Shown here in pieces: positions 25,191 through 35,764 of a DNA stretch of 64,000 nt. Positions within the stretch are counted from its first letter, which is position 1. Each line of letters begins with the position of its first letter. The position numbers and the translations under genes are program-made. Source of the stretch: CAVVNP01 sp963800235 (GTDB lineage: Bacteria; Actinomycetota; Acidimicrobiia; Acidimicrobiales; Iamiaceae); the NCBI GenBank assembly GCA_963800235.1, contig CAWDAD010000001.1:1860001-1924000 (forward strand), in the 5' to 3' direction. The notes under the pieces were generated by a model, which saw only the letters and a list, made by a program, of their open reading frames with translations, did not search any database and was not told the origin of the DNA.

Positions 25191-25770
25191 CTACTGCCCC
25201 TCACGCTTGAACGGGAAGCCGAAGGCGCCGAGCAGCGCCTTGCCCTCGGCGTTGGTACGGGCGGTCGTCACGATGGTGATGTCCATGCCACGGGTCGTGT
25301 CGACCTTGTCGTAGTCGATCTCCGGGAAGATCAGCTGCTCGGTGACGCCGAAGGTGTAGTTGCCGCTGCCGTCGAAGCTGTTCGGCCGGCAGGCCGCGGA
25401 AGTCGCGGATGCGGGGGATGGCCAGGCTGATCAGCCGGTCGAAGAACTCCCACATGCGGTCGCCCCGGAGGGTCACCTTGGCGCCGATGGCGTTGCCCTC
25501 GCGCAGCTTGAAGCCGGCGATCGACTTCTTGGCCTTGGTGACGAGCGGCTTCTGGCCGGTGATCACGGTCAGGTCGGCGACGGCGCCCTCGAGCAGGGAC
25601 GCCTGCTGGACGGCGCCGCCGACGCCCATGTTGACCACGATCTTCTCGAGGCGCGGCACCTGCATGACGTTGCCGAGCTCCAGGTCGGCCCGGAGCTGCG
25701 CGCGGATCTCGCTCGTTGTAGCGCTGCTTGAGGCGCGGCACGAGGCGGTGGTGGTGGCGGTGTCGGACAT
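25191..25770 (-). CDS. rplE: 50S ribosomal protein L5 (three apparent indels)
   Basis: 5S rRNA-binding protein contacting the P-site tRNA. Fragments are 'LVPRLKQRYNE', 'LELGNVMQVPRLEKIVVNMG', 'ITGQKPLVTKAKKSIAGFKL', 'AIGAKVTLRGDRMWEFFDRL' and, in a third frame, 'SFDGSGNYTFGVTEQLIFPE' with 'RGMDITIVTTARTNAEGKAL'. Breaks are a lost base in the N-terminal leader (about 25745), GAG-C-GAG near 25712, and GCC-G-AAC near 25386. The sum is +1 and the length is one over a multiple of three. Start ATG 25770 overlaps the rplX stop. Confidence 0.9.
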
Positions 25771-26075
25771 CAGACCTCCGCCTCGCACTTGCGGCAGATC
25801 GCGGACCTTCTGCCGTCGCGTCGACCCGGTAGCCGATGCGGGTGGGGCCGCAGCTCGGGCAGAGGAAGGCCACGTTGGCCACCGGGATCGGCATGTCCTT
25901 GTCGATGATGCCGCCCTGCCTCGGTCGCCGGTCGGGCCTTCTGGTGGCGCTTGGCCACGTTGACGCCGTCGACGATGACCTTGCGCTCGGCGGGCAGGGC
26001 GAACATGACCTCGCCCTCCTTGCCGCGGTCCTTGCCGGTGAGCACCCGGACGCGGTCGCCCTTCCTGATCTTCAT
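25770..26075 (-). CDS. rplX: 50S ribosomal protein L24 with zinc-ribbon cysteines (two compensating indels)
   Basis: Assembly initiator. The KOW domain reads 'MKIRKGDRVRVLTGKDRGKE' and 'AERKVIVDGVNVAKRHQKAR'. The centre is out of frame ('DMPIPVANVAFLCPSCGPTR', 'IGYRV') and the end returns to the first frame ('GRRSAICRKCEAEV'). An extra G near 25920 and a lost base near 25817 cancel out. CPSC and CRKC give four cysteines, a possible zinc site. Confidence 0.88.
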   Translation of the reverse strand: MKIRKGDRVRVLTGKDRGKEGEVMFALPAERKVIVDGVNVAKRHQKARPATEAGRHHRQGHADPGGQRGLPLPELRPHPHRLPGRRDGRRSAICRKCEAEV

Positions 26076-26084
26076 CCTCCATGC

Positions 26085-26454
26085 TCAGAGCACCTCCGGG
26101 GCCAGCGAGACGATGCGCATGAACCGCTTGTCGCGCAGCTCCCGGCCCACCGGGCCGAAGATGCGGGTGCCGCGTGGCTGCTGCTGGTCGTTGATGAGCA
26201 CGGCCGCGTTCTCGTCGAAGCGGATGTAGGAGCCGTCGGGCCGGCGCTTCTCCTTCTTCACCCGGACGACGACGCACTTGACGACCTCGCCCTTCTTGAC
26301 CGCGGCGCCGGGGATGGCGTCCTTGACCGTGGCGACGAAGATGTCGCCGATCGAGGCGTAGCGGCGCCGGGAGCCGCCGAGCACCTTGATGCACAGCACC
26401 TCCTTGGCCCCGCTGTTGTCGGCGACCCGGAGGCGGCGTCTCCTGCTGGATCAT
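26085..26454 (-). CDS. rplN: 50S ribosomal protein L14 (one apparent frameshift near the start)
   Basis: Inter-subunit bridge protein. The main frame reads 'LCIKVLGGSRRRYASIGDIF', 'VVRVKKEKRRPDGSYIRFDE' and 'GTRIFGPVGRELRDKRFMRI'. The first residues, MIQQET, are in another frame; removing one C from ACG-C-CGC near 26437 gives 'MIQQETRLRVADNSGAKEV', the classic L14 start. ATG 26454 overlaps the rpsQ stop. Confidence 0.92.
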
Positions 26455-26732
26455 CGGGCACGCTCCAGGACGTCGACGACCCGCCAGCGCTTCAGCTTCG
26501 ACAGCGGTCGGGTCTCCTGGACCCGCACCCGGTCGCCCGACGTTGAGGTCGTTGGCCTCGTCGTGGACGTAGAGCTTGGTGGTGCGCTGCACGGTCTTGT
26601 TGTAGCGGCGGGTGGCGCACCCGGTCGGTGACGGTGACCACCACGGTCTTCTCCATGCGGTCGAGGTCACGATGCCCTCGCGCACCTTGCGCTGGTTCGG
26701 GCGGTGGGCTCGGTCTGGGTCGGCTCGGCCAT
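26451..26732 (-). CDS. rpsQ: 30S ribosomal protein S17 (four compensating indels)
   Basis: OB-fold 16S rRNA binder. Reading across frames gives 'MAEPTQTEPTA', 'NQRKVREGIVTS', 'RMEKTVVVTVTDRVRHP', 'RYNKTVQRTTKLYVHDEAND' and 'LSKLKRWRVVDVLERAR', an ordinary S17. Two lost third-position bases (after GC and TC) and two gained bases (CCG-C-CGC and GGG-C-GAC) leave the overall length divisible by three. ATG 26732 overlaps the rpmC stop (ATGA). Confidence 0.87.
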
Positions 26733-26958
26733 CAGGCACCTCCCTCGGCAGCCGCCAACGCCTCGGCGGCGGCGATCTCACGGGCACGCAGCTCGGTGAG
26801 GATCCGGGCGACCTCCCGCGTGGTCTGGCCCAGGCGGGCCGTGTTGTCGAGCTGACCGGTGGCGTGCTGGAAGCGCAGGTTGAACAGCTCCTGCTTGCCT
26901 CGGCGAGGCGTTGCACCAGGGTGTCGTCGTCGACGTCGACGTAGGTCGTGTCCGGCAT
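26732..26958 (-). CDS. rpmC: 50S ribosomal protein L29 (one lost base)
   Basis: Exit-tunnel protein. The ATG at 26958 opens 'MPDTTYVDVDDDTLVQRLAE' and, after a missing third base in the Ala codon near 26898, continues 'KQELFNLRFQHATGQLDNTA' and 'LGQTTREVARILTELRAREI'. The length is one base short of a multiple of three, matching a single loss. Downstream end overlaps rpsQ. Confidence 0.9.
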
Positions 26959-27370
26959 CAGAAGCCCTCCGCACGGGTCACGAACTGGGCCTTGATCGGC
27001 AGCTTCTGGATGGCCCGCTCGCATGGCCTCGCGGGCGACCACCGGGTCGGGGTAGCGACAGCTCGAACAGGACCCGGCCCGGCTTCACCACGGCGACCCA
27101 GCGCTCGGGGTTGCCCTTGCCCGAGCCCATGCGGGTCTCGGCCGGCTTCTGGGTGACGGGCTTGTCGGGGAAGACGTTGATCCAGACCTTGCCGCCGCGC
27201 TTGATGTGGCGGGTCATGGCGATACGGGCGGCCTCGATCTGGCGGGCGGTGATCCACCCCGGCTCGAGGGCCTGGATGCCGTAGTCGCCGAAGGTGACCT
27301 CGGTGCCGCCCTTGGCCTTGCCGCGGCGTGCGGCCACGGTGCTGCTTGCGGTGCTTGACCTTCTTGGCAT
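26958..27370 (-). CDS. rplP: 50S ribosomal protein L16 (four apparent indels)
   Basis: Binds near the A-site tRNA. Segments are 'KVKHRKQHRGR', 'RGKAKGGTEVTFGDYGIQAL', 'EPGWITARQIEAARIAMTRH', 'IKRGGKVWINVFPDKPVTQK' and 'ETRMGSGKGNPERWVAVVKP'. The end in another frame reads 'AIQKLPIKAQFVTRAEGF'. Breaks are a lost base in the second codon (Pro), ACG-C-CGC near 27334, TCG-C-TAC near 27058, and GCG-G-GCC near 27017. An alternative ATG lies 6 nt upstream at 27376. Confidence 0.88.
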
Positions 27371-27377
27371 CAACATG

Positions 27378-28297
27378 TCAGTCGCCGTCCCCTGGTCGGA
27401 AGTGGGGCGTCTCGTGGTGCTCGCGGGTGGAGCGCTCGATCTCCTCCTCCTCGGCGAGGAGGCGCTCGAGCTCGGGATCGGCCTCCTTGACGAGCGGTGC
27501 CGCCTCGGTGCCCTCGCCGGCGGGCGGGGTCGGCGCGGCGGGCGCCTCGCCGGCGACGCCGGGCGGCGGAGGACGACACGACCCGGCTCGACCGGCCCTG
27601 GCCGGAGGTCTCGCCGACGGCCATGGCCGCCTCCCGGCTGATCTTGTCCTCGGCGGCCGTCTTGTAGGGCAGGATGTCGCCCTTGTAGATCCAGACCTTC
27701 ACGCCGATGCGGCCGGACGGTGGTGCTGGCCTCGCGGAAGCCGTAGTCGATGTCGGCGCGCAGGGTGTGCAGCGGCACCCGGCCCTCGCGGTACCACTCG
27801 GTGCGGGCCATCTCCGACGCCGCCGAGGCGGCCCGAGCACTGGACCCGGATGCCGAGGGCGCCGGCCTTCTGGGCGTTCTGCACGGCCCGCTTCATGGCC
27901 CGGCGGAAGGCGACCCGCCCGGCGAGCTGGTCGGCCACGCCCTGGGCGATGAGCGCGGCGTCGAGCTCGGGCTGCTTGATCTCCTGGATGTTGAGCTGGA
28001 CCTTGTTGTTGCCGGTGATCTCGTGAGCTCGGCCCGCAGCCCGTCGGCCTCGGCGCCGCGGCGGCCGATCACGATGCCCGGACGGGCGGTGTGCACGTCG
28101 ACCCGCAGGCGGTCACGGGTGCGCTCGACCTCGACCCGGCTGATGGCGGCGTTCGGGAGCACCGTCATGAGGAGGTCGCGGATCTTCCAGTCCTCGATGA
28201 CGAAGTCGCCGTACTCCTTGCGATCGGCGAACCACCGCGACTTCCAGTCGGTGGTGACGCCGAGGCGGAACCCGTACGGGTTGACCTTCTGACCCAT
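27378..28297 (-). CDS. rpsC: 30S ribosomal protein S3 with long C-terminal tail (four apparent indels)
   Basis: mRNA-entry protein. The intact N-terminus is 'MGQKVNPYGFRLGVTTDWKS' and 'HTARPGIVIGRRGAEADGLR' (KH domain). The later frames read 'ADQLAGRVAFRRAMKRAVQN', 'KAGALGIRVQCSGRLGG', 'WYREGRVPLHTLRADIDYGF' and 'RIGVKVWIYKGDILPYKTAA'. The tail extends about 80 residues and ends acidic ('LERLLAEEEEIERSTREHHE', then 'TPHFRPGDGD'). Breaks: a lost base near 28022, then gains near 27807, 27720 and 27557. Net +2 equals the observed length remainder. Confidence 0.88.
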
Positions 28298-29024
28298 CTA
28301 CTTCGCTCCGTCCTCGTCCTCGGCACCCTGGTCGTCGGGACCGGGTTCAGCTCCCTCGTCCTCGGCGGCGTCGTCGACCTCGGGGACCGGTGCCTCGTCG
28401 GCGTCGGTGGCCTCGGCGGGCGGTGGTCGTCGACCGCGTCGCCGGCCGTGTCGTCGACCGTCTCGCCCTCGTCGGTGGCGGCCTCGTCGGCGGCCACCTC
28501 GTCGGTCGTGCCACCTCGTCGGTGGCGACCTCGTCGGTGTCGGTCGCCTGGCGCTGTCGGCTGCGGGCGACCCGCGCCCGGCGGGCCGCGGCCTGCGGCG
28601 GCCTGGCCGCGCCGGCGACGACCGCCACCGGTCTCGCTGGTGCGCCGCTCGATCACCTCGTCGGACTGGCGGCTCACGACGATCGTGATGTGGCAGGTGC
28701 GCTTGCGGATGCGGGTGGCCCGGCCACGCGCCCGCGGTCGCCAGCGCTTGAGCGTCGGGCCCTCGTCGGCGAAGCAGGCCGACACGAACAGGTCGTCGGG
28801 ATCCTGTCGTCGTTGTTGCTGGCGTTGGCGATGGCCGACTCGAGCGCCTTGCGGATGACGATGGCGGCGTCGCGGTCGACGAGCTGGAGGATCTCGTCGG
28901 CCTCGTCGACGTGCTTGCCGCGGATGAGGTCGAGCACCTCACGGGCCTTGTAGGCCGACATCCGCACGTAGCGGACGACCGCCCGGGTGCCGGGCCGCTC
29001 GTTGGTCTTGGTCCCGAAGGCCAT
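28298..29024 (-). CDS. rplV: 50S ribosomal protein L22 with long acidic C-terminal extension (four apparent indels)
   Basis: L22 lines the exit tunnel and is normally about 110-120 residues. The normal part is 'RAVVRYVRMSAYKAREVLDL', 'ALESAIANASNND', then 'DEGPTLKRWRPRARGRATRI' and 'RKRTCHITIVV'. After this come a basic Arg/Ala/Gln segment and roughly 100 acidic residues built on repeated TDEVA-like units, ending 'EDEGAEPGPDDQGAEDEDGAK'. The restored protein would be about 240 residues. Lost third-position bases near 28803, 28515 and 28420 and a gained base near 28594 explain the frames. The tail is read partly through corrected frames, so its exact sequence is tentative. Confidence 0.82.
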
Positions 29025-29308
29025 CAGCGACGACCCCTCACGGCCTTCTCCTGGCCGGCGTGGAACTTGAAGGTGCGGGTGGGGGCGAACTCGCCGAGCT
29101 TGTGCCCGACCATCGACTCGGTGATGTAGACGGGCACGTGCTTGCGGCCGTCGTGCACCGCGATGGTGTGCCCGACCATGTCGGGGATGATCGTGGAGCG
29201 GCGCGACCAGGTCTTGATCACGCGCTTCTCGTTCTTCTCGTTCAGCGCGTCGACCTTCTTCAGCAGGTGGTCGTCGACGAACGGGCCCTTCTTCAGGCAG
29301 CGGGGCAT
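29024..29308 (-). CDS. rpsS: 30S ribosomal protein S19
   Basis: Head protein of 94 residues, 'MPRCLKKGPFVDDHLLKKVD' to 'EFAPTRTFKFHAGQEKAVRG'. It contains the family's 'STIIPDMVGHTIAVHDGRKH' and 'VPVYITESMVGHKLGEFAPT'. Frame intact; the stop overlaps the rplV ATG (TGATG). Confidence 0.96.
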   Translation of the reverse strand: MPRCLKKGPFVDDHLLKKVDALNEKNEKRVIKTWSRRSTIIPDMVGHTIAVHDGRKHVPVYITESMVGHKLGEFAPTRTFKFHAGQEKAVRGRR

Positions 29309-29313
29309 GGCGG

Positions 29314-30150
29314 CTACCTCCGGCTGCCGCGGGTCCGGCGGCGGCGCACGATCAGCTTCTGGGACGGCTTGGTCTTGTCGCGGGTGCGGCCCTCGGGCTT
29401 GCCCCACGGCGACACCGGGTGGCGGCCACCGGAGGTCTTGCCCTCGCCACCGCCGTGGGGGTGGTCGACGGGGTTCATGGCCACGCCGCGGGTCTGGGGG
29501 CGGACGCCCTTCCAGCGGTTGCGGCCGGCCTTGCCGACCTTGACCAGCTCGGCCTCGGCGTTGCCGACCTCGCCGACGGTCGCCCGGCAGTCGATGGGCA
29601 CCCGGCGCATCTCGGTGCTGGGCAGGCGCAGGGTGGCGAAGTCGCCCTCCTTGGCCACCAGCTGGACGCTCATGCCGGCGCTGCGGGCCATCTTGCCGCC
29701 GCCGCCGGCCTTGAGCTCGACGTTGTGCACGGTGGTGCCGACCGGGATGTAGCGCAGCGGCAGGGCGTTGCCGGGACGGATCTCGGCGCCCTGGCCGCTC
29801 TGGAGCACGTCGCCGACCCGCACGTTGCGAGGAGCGAGGATGTAGCGCTTCTCGCCGTCGTAGTAGTGCAGCAGCAGGATGCGGCAGTTGCGGTTGGGGT
29901 CGTACTCGATCGCGGCGACCTTGGCCGGCACGCCGTCCTTGTTGCGACGGAAGTCGATCACCCGGTACCGCTGCTTGTGGCCGCCGCCGCGGTGGCGGGC
30001 GGTCTTGCGGCCGTGGGCGTTGCGGCCGCCCGACTTCGGCTTGGGGGCGAGCAGCGACTTCTCGGGCGTGGTCTTGGTGATCTCGGCGAAGTCCGAGACG
30101 GTCTGGAACCGGCGGCCGGGGCTGGTGGGCTTGCGCTTGCGGAGTGCCAT
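29314..30150 (-). CDS. rplB: 50S ribosomal protein L2
   Basis: Peptidyl-transferase-centre protein of 278 residues. Characteristic segments are 'KPKSGGRNAHGRKTARHRGG', 'RYRVIDFRRNKDGVPAKVAA' and the catalytic-region 'GVAMNPVDHPHGGGEGKTSG'. Frame intact. It lies between rplW and rpsS as in all S10 operons. Confidence 0.97.
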   Translation of the reverse strand: MALRKRKPTSPGRRFQTVSDFAEITKTTPEKSLLAPKPKSGGRNAHGRKTARHRGGGHKQRYRVIDFRRNKDGVPAKVAAIEYDPNRNCRILLLHYYDGEKRYILAPRNVRVGDVLQSGQGAEIRPGNALPLRYIPVGTTVHNVELKAGGGGKMARSAGMSVQLVAKEGDFATLRLPSTEMRRVPIDCRATVGEVGNAEAELVKVGKAGRNRWKGVRPQTRGVAMNPVDHPHGGGEGKTSGGRHPVSPWGKPEGRTRDKTKPSQKLIVRRRRTRGSRR

Positions 30151-30156
30151 GGCTGC

Positions 30157-30447
30157 CTATCCCTCGAACAGGTCGATCGAGTCGCCCTCGGCGAGCGTGA
30201 CGAGCGCCCGCTTGCGGTCGGGTCGGGCGCCCACCTTGCCGGTGCGGCGGTTGCGCTTCGCCTTGCCCTTGCGGTTCAGGGTGTTCACCTTGACCACGGT
30301 GACGCCGAAGATGGACCGGACGGCGTCGCGGATCTCGGGCTTGCTGGCGTCGGGGTGGACGATGAACGTGTACACGTTGCGGTCGATGAGCCCGTAGGAC
30401 TTCTCGCTCACGACCGGCTCGAGGATGACGTCGCGGGGATCCTTCAT
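30157..30447 (-). CDS. rplW: 50S ribosomal protein L23
   Basis: Exit-site protein that docks trigger factor and SRP. The 96 residues begin 'MKDPRDVILEPVVSEKSYGL' and include 'YTFIVHPDASKPEIRDAVRS' and 'VNTLNRKGKAKRNRRTGKVG'. ATG overlaps the rplD stop (ATGA), so the two are translationally coupled. Confidence 0.96.
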   Translation of the reverse strand: MKDPRDVILEPVVSEKSYGLIDRNVYTFIVHPDASKPEIRDAVRSIFGVTVVKVNTLNRKGKAKRNRRTGKVGARPDRKRALVTLAEGDSIDLFEG

Positions 30448-31094
30448 GAGGCGCTCTCCTTCGCACCGGCTTCGTCGGGGCGTCCGACCCCACCGGGCAG
30501 CGCGGCCTGGGTGAAGACGACCCAGTCGGCGACGAGCACGTCGTAGGCGCTCAGCTCGCCGGTGTGGGTCACGTGGACGTGGGGGAGGTTGCGGAAGCTG
30601 CGCAGCGCCACCGCGTCGTCCCGGTCGAGGACCACCAGCGTCCGGCCGGCGACGCCGAGGGCGTCGAGGGCGGCCACGGCCGCCTTGGTCGACGGCGCCT
30701 CCCAGCCCCAGCCGTCGACGACGAGCACCTTGCCGTCGCTCGTCCGGTCGGAGAGCGCCGAGCGCAGGGCCAGGCGGACCATCTTCTTCGGGGTGCGCTG
30801 CTTGTAGCTGCGGGGCTTGGGGCCGAGGGCCACGCCCCCGCCCTTCCACTGCGGCGCCCGGATGGACCCCTGCCGGGCCCGGCCGGTGCCCTTCTGGCGC
30901 CACGGCTTGGCGCCGCCGCCGGCGACCTCGGCGCGGGTCTTGGTGTGCTGGGAGCCGGCCCGGCGGGCGGCGAGCTGGGCGGTGACCACCTGGTGCATCA
31001 CCGCCACGTTGGGCTCGATGCCGAAGGTGGCGTCGTCGAGCTCGACCGAGCCCCGGCTGGCCCCGGCGGCGTCGAGCAGGTCGACCGTGGCCAT
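30444..31094 (-). CDS. rplD: 50S ribosomal protein L4
   Basis: Tunnel protein of 216 residues, which in some bacteria also represses its own operon. It shows 'NVAVMHQVVTAQLAARRAGS', the tunnel loop 'AGGGAKPWRQKGTGRARQGS' and 'GPKPRSYKQRTPKKMVRLAL'. A possible L4-type leader hairpin lies upstream of rplC. Frame intact. Confidence 0.95.
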   Translation of the reverse strand: MATVDLLDAAGASRGSVELDDATFGIEPNVAVMHQVVTAQLAARRAGSQHTKTRAEVAGGGAKPWRQKGTGRARQGSIRAPQWKGGGVALGPKPRSYKQRTPKKMVRLALRSALSDRTSDGKVLVVDGWGWEAPSTKAAVAALDALGVAGRTLVVLDRDDAVALRSFRNLPHVHVTHTGELSAYDVLVADWVVFTQAALPGGVGRPDEAGAKESAS

Positions 31095-31735
31095 CACTTG
31101 CCTCCCTTGACCGCGTCGCGGACGAGGACGATGCCGCCCTTGGGACCGGGCACCGCTCCCTTCACGAGGAGCAGGTCGCGCTCGGCGTCGGCGGAGACCA
31201 CCTTGAGGTTCAGCGTCGTGACCTTCTCGCCGCCGGACCGACCGGCCATGCGCTGGCCCTTGAAGACCCGGGCCGGCGTGGCGCACTGGCCGATGGAGCC
31301 GGGCATCCGGTGCACGCGGTGGGCACCGTGGCTGGCCCGCTGGCCGGCGAAGTTGTGCCGCTTCATGACGCCGGTGAAGCCCTTGCCCTGGCTCACGGCC
31401 GTGACGTCGACGAACTCGCCGTCGGCCAGCACGTCGACCTTCAGCTCCTGACCGACCTCGAAGCTCGACACGTCGTCGAGCCGCAGCTCGACCAGCCGGT
31501 TGCCGGGCTCGACACCCGCCCGCTCGTACTGGCCGGCGACCGGCTTGGTCAGCTTCGACGCCTTCTTGTGGCCCATGGTGACCTGCACCGCGGCGTAGCC
31601 GTCCTGCTCGGGCGTCTTGACCTGGACGACGCGACAGGGCGCGACCGACAGCACGGTGACGGGCACGACGCGGTTGTCGTCGTCCCACACCTGCGTCATG
31701 CCGACCTTCTCGCCGACGATTGCCTTGGTTGCCAT
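31094..31735 (-). CDS. rplC: 50S ribosomal protein L3
   Basis: Early-assembly protein of 213 residues from ATG 31735, 'MATKAIVGEKVGMTQVWDDD'. The conserved loop approaching the peptidyl-transferase centre is 'FAGQRASHGAHRVHRMPGSI' followed by 'GQCATPARVFKGQRMAGRSG'. The open frame upstream of this ATG has no L3 homology. Unusually, 235 bp separate it from rpsJ, with a promoter-like pair and hairpin in the gap. Confidence 0.95.
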   Translation of the reverse strand: MATKAIVGEKVGMTQVWDDDNRVVPVTVLSVAPCRVVQVKTPEQDGYAAVQVTMGHKKASKLTKPVAGQYERAGVEPGNRLVELRLDDVSSFEVGQELKVDVLADGEFVDVTAVSQGKGFTGVMKRHNFAGQRASHGAHRVHRMPGSIGQCATPARVFKGQRMAGRSGGEKVTTLNLKVVSADAERDLLLVKGAVPGPKGGIVLVRDAVKGGK

Positions 31736-31797
31736 GGTCTCCAGGTCTCTCTTCGCGGAGGAGCGGGATCGGGGGGCACCGAGCCCGTTCACGCGGA

Positions 31798-31826
31798 CGC
31801 TCCGCTCGGGCGGGCCCGGCGGAGCG
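31798..31826 (-). promoter_or_regulatory. Hairpin in the rplC leader, possible r-protein autoregulatory element
   Basis: Inverted repeat CGCTCCGC (31798-31805) and GCGGAGCG (31819-31826) with a nested CGGG-CGGG-CCCG. It lies in the untranslated stretch between the proposed promoter and the rplC start. In many bacteria the S10 operon leader binds L4; this element is in the right place but I see no diagnostic L4-binding sequence. Confidence 0.35.
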
Positions 31827-31925
31827 CTTGAACGAGTTTGTGCTGCGGGGTCCCTGCCGGAGCAGGCCGTCGCAGACATCGGTTGGCGGATGGAAGCGCC
31901 CCGTCGCAGGGGGCACGAAGGGGAA

Positions 31926-31955
31926 ACGATAGCGGCCCGGGCCCGCACCGGCCAA
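31926..31955 (-). promoter_or_regulatory. Probable internal promoter for rplC and the rest of the S10-spc genes
   Basis: On the minus strand, TTGGCC (31950-31955) and TATCGT (31926-31931) are 18 bp apart, directly after the rpsJ stop, giving a leader of about 185 nt before rplC. The -10 is identical to those of rpoB and rplM here. Confidence 0.5.
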
Positions 31956-31970
31956 AGCCGGCGCTCGGGG

Positions 31971-32294
31971 CTAGGCGCTCTGGATCTTGATCTCGATGTC
32001 GACGCCGGCGGGCAGGTCGAGGCGCTGCAGCGAGTCGACGGTCTTGGGCGACGGCTCGATGATGTCGAGCAGCCGCTTGTGGATCCGCATCTCGAAGTGC
32101 TCGCGGGAGTCCTTGTCCTTGTGCGGCGAGCGGATCACCGTGTACCGGTGCTTCTCGGTGGGCAGCGGCACCGGCCCGCGGATCTCGGCCTGCGTGCGCA
32201 GGACGGTCTCGACGATCTTCTTGGTCGACTGGTCGATGATCTCGTGGTCGTAGGCCTTGAGCCTGATCCGGATCTTCTGCCTGGCGTCGGCCAT
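31971..32294 (-). CDS. rpsJ: 30S ribosomal protein S10
   Basis: Head protein also used in NusB-dependent antitermination. The 107 residues from ATG 32294 are 'MADARQKIRIRLKAYDHEII', 'RGPVPLPTEKHRYTVIRSPH' and 'DSREHFEMRIHKRLLDI'. It sits 16 bp after tuf and so belongs to the str transcript; rplC begins a separate block. Confidence 0.96.
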   Translation of the reverse strand: MADARQKIRIRLKAYDHEIIDQSTKKIVETVLRTQAEIRGPVPLPTEKHRYTVIRSPHKDKDSREHFEMRIHKRLLDIIEPSPKTVDSLQRLDLPAGVDIEIKIQSA

Positions 32295-32310
32295 GACGTG
32301 ATGCCGTCCT

Positions 32311-33498
32311 CTACTTGATGATCTTGGTGACGCGGCCGGCGCCAACGGTACGGCCACCCTCACGGATCGCGAACCGCAACCCCTCGTCCATCGCGATCGG
32401 ATGGATCAACTCCACCGTCATCTCCGTGTTGTCACCCGGCATGCACATCTCGGTGCCCTCCGGCAACGCGATCGTCCCGGTGACGTCGGTCGTCCGGAAG
32501 TAGAACTGCGGCCGATAGTTCGCGAAGAACGGCTTGTGACGACCACCCTCGTCCTTGGTCAACACATACACCTGACCCTCGAACTCGGTGTGCGGCGTGA
32601 TCGACCCCGGCTTCGCCAACACCTGACCCCGCTCCACCTCCTCCTTCTTCGTGCCCCGCAACAACGCCCCGATGTTGTCCCCCGCCTGACCCTGATCGAG
32701 CAACTTGCGGAACATCTCCACACCCGTGCACGTCGTCTTCTGCGTCGGACGGATCCCCACGATCTCGATCTCGTCGCCGGTGTGCACCACCCCCTGCTCC
32801 ACCTTGCCGGTCACCACCGTCCCCCGACCCGTGATCGAGAACACATCCTCGATCGGCATCAAGAACGGCTTCTCCAGATCCCGCTCCGGCTCCGGCACGA
32901 ACTCATCCACCGCCTCCATCAACTCCAACACCTGCTGCGCCGCCTCCGCATCACCCTCCAACGCCTTCAACGCCGACACCCGCACCACCGGCGTGTCATC
33001 ACCCGGGAACTCGTACTCGGTCAGCAGCTCACGAACCTCGAGCTCCACCAGCTCCAACAACTCCTCGTCATCGACCATGTCCACCTTGTTCAACGCCACC
33101 ACGATCGACGGCACACCCACCTGCCGCGCCAACAACACATGCTCACGCGTCTGAGGCATCGGCCCATCCGTCGCCGCCACCACCAAGATCGCCCCATCCA
33201 CCTGCGCCGCACCCGTGATCATGTTCTTGATGTAATCAGCATGACCCGGCATGTCCACATGCGCATAATGCCGATTCGGCGTCTCGTACTCCACATGCGA
33301 GATGTTGATCGTGATACCCCGCTGACGCTCCTCCGGCGCCTTGTCGATGTCCTCGAACGGCGTGAACATCGACGACGGATCCGACTCGTGCAACACCTTC
33401 GTGATCGCCGCCGTCAACGTCGTCTTCCCATGATCGATATGACCCATCGTCCCGATGTTCAAATGCGGCTTCGTCCGCTCGAACTTCTCCTTGGCCAT
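32311..33498 (-). CDS. tuf: Elongation factor Tu, copy 1 (str operon)
   Basis: A GTPase of 395 residues that delivers aminoacyl-tRNA. G1 is 'GHIDHGKTTL', the switch I region 'APEERQRGITINISHVEYET', G3 'DMPGHADYIKNMITGAAQVD' and G4 'NKVDM'. It is the expected copy after fusA. It differs from the second copy (50516-51703) at only four residues that I can see (V/L, Q/E, E/V and V/I). Leucine TTG and other G-ending codons are far commoner than in neighbouring genes. Frame intact. Confidence 0.97.
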   Translation of the reverse strand: MAKEKFERTKPHLNIGTMGHIDHGKTTLTAAITKVLHESDPSSMFTPFEDIDKAPEERQRGITINISHVEYETPNRHYAHVDMPGHADYIKNMITGAAQVDGAILVVAATDGPMPQTREHVLLARQVGVPSIVVALNKVDMVDDEELLELVELEVRELLTEYEFPGDDTPVVRVSALKALEGDAEAAQQVLELMEAVDEFVPEPERDLEKPFLMPIEDVFSITGRGTVVTGKVEQGVVHTGDEIEIVGIRPTQKTTCTGVEMFRKLLDQGQAGDNIGALLRGTKKEEVERGQVLAKPGSITPHTEFEGQVYVLTKDEGGRHKPFFANYRPQFYFRTTDVTGTIALPEGTEMCMPGDNTEMTVELIHPIAMDEGLRFAIREGGRTVGAGRVTKIIK

Positions 33499-33578
33499 GG
33501 TGTCTGCCCTTCAAGCCTTTCGTGATGGTCGGACGACGTGGTCGTCCATGGACGTGGTGGACGGGTGGGGTGCGAGGA

Positions 33579-35663
<2,085 letters not shown>

Positions 35664-35764
35664 CGCAGTTCAGTCTCTTCATTCGTCGTGCAGTCGTGGT
35701 CGACCGGGCAGGTTGGGCGCCGGCTCGATCGTGGGCCCACCGGGGCGTGGCCCGGCCGGTCGGG

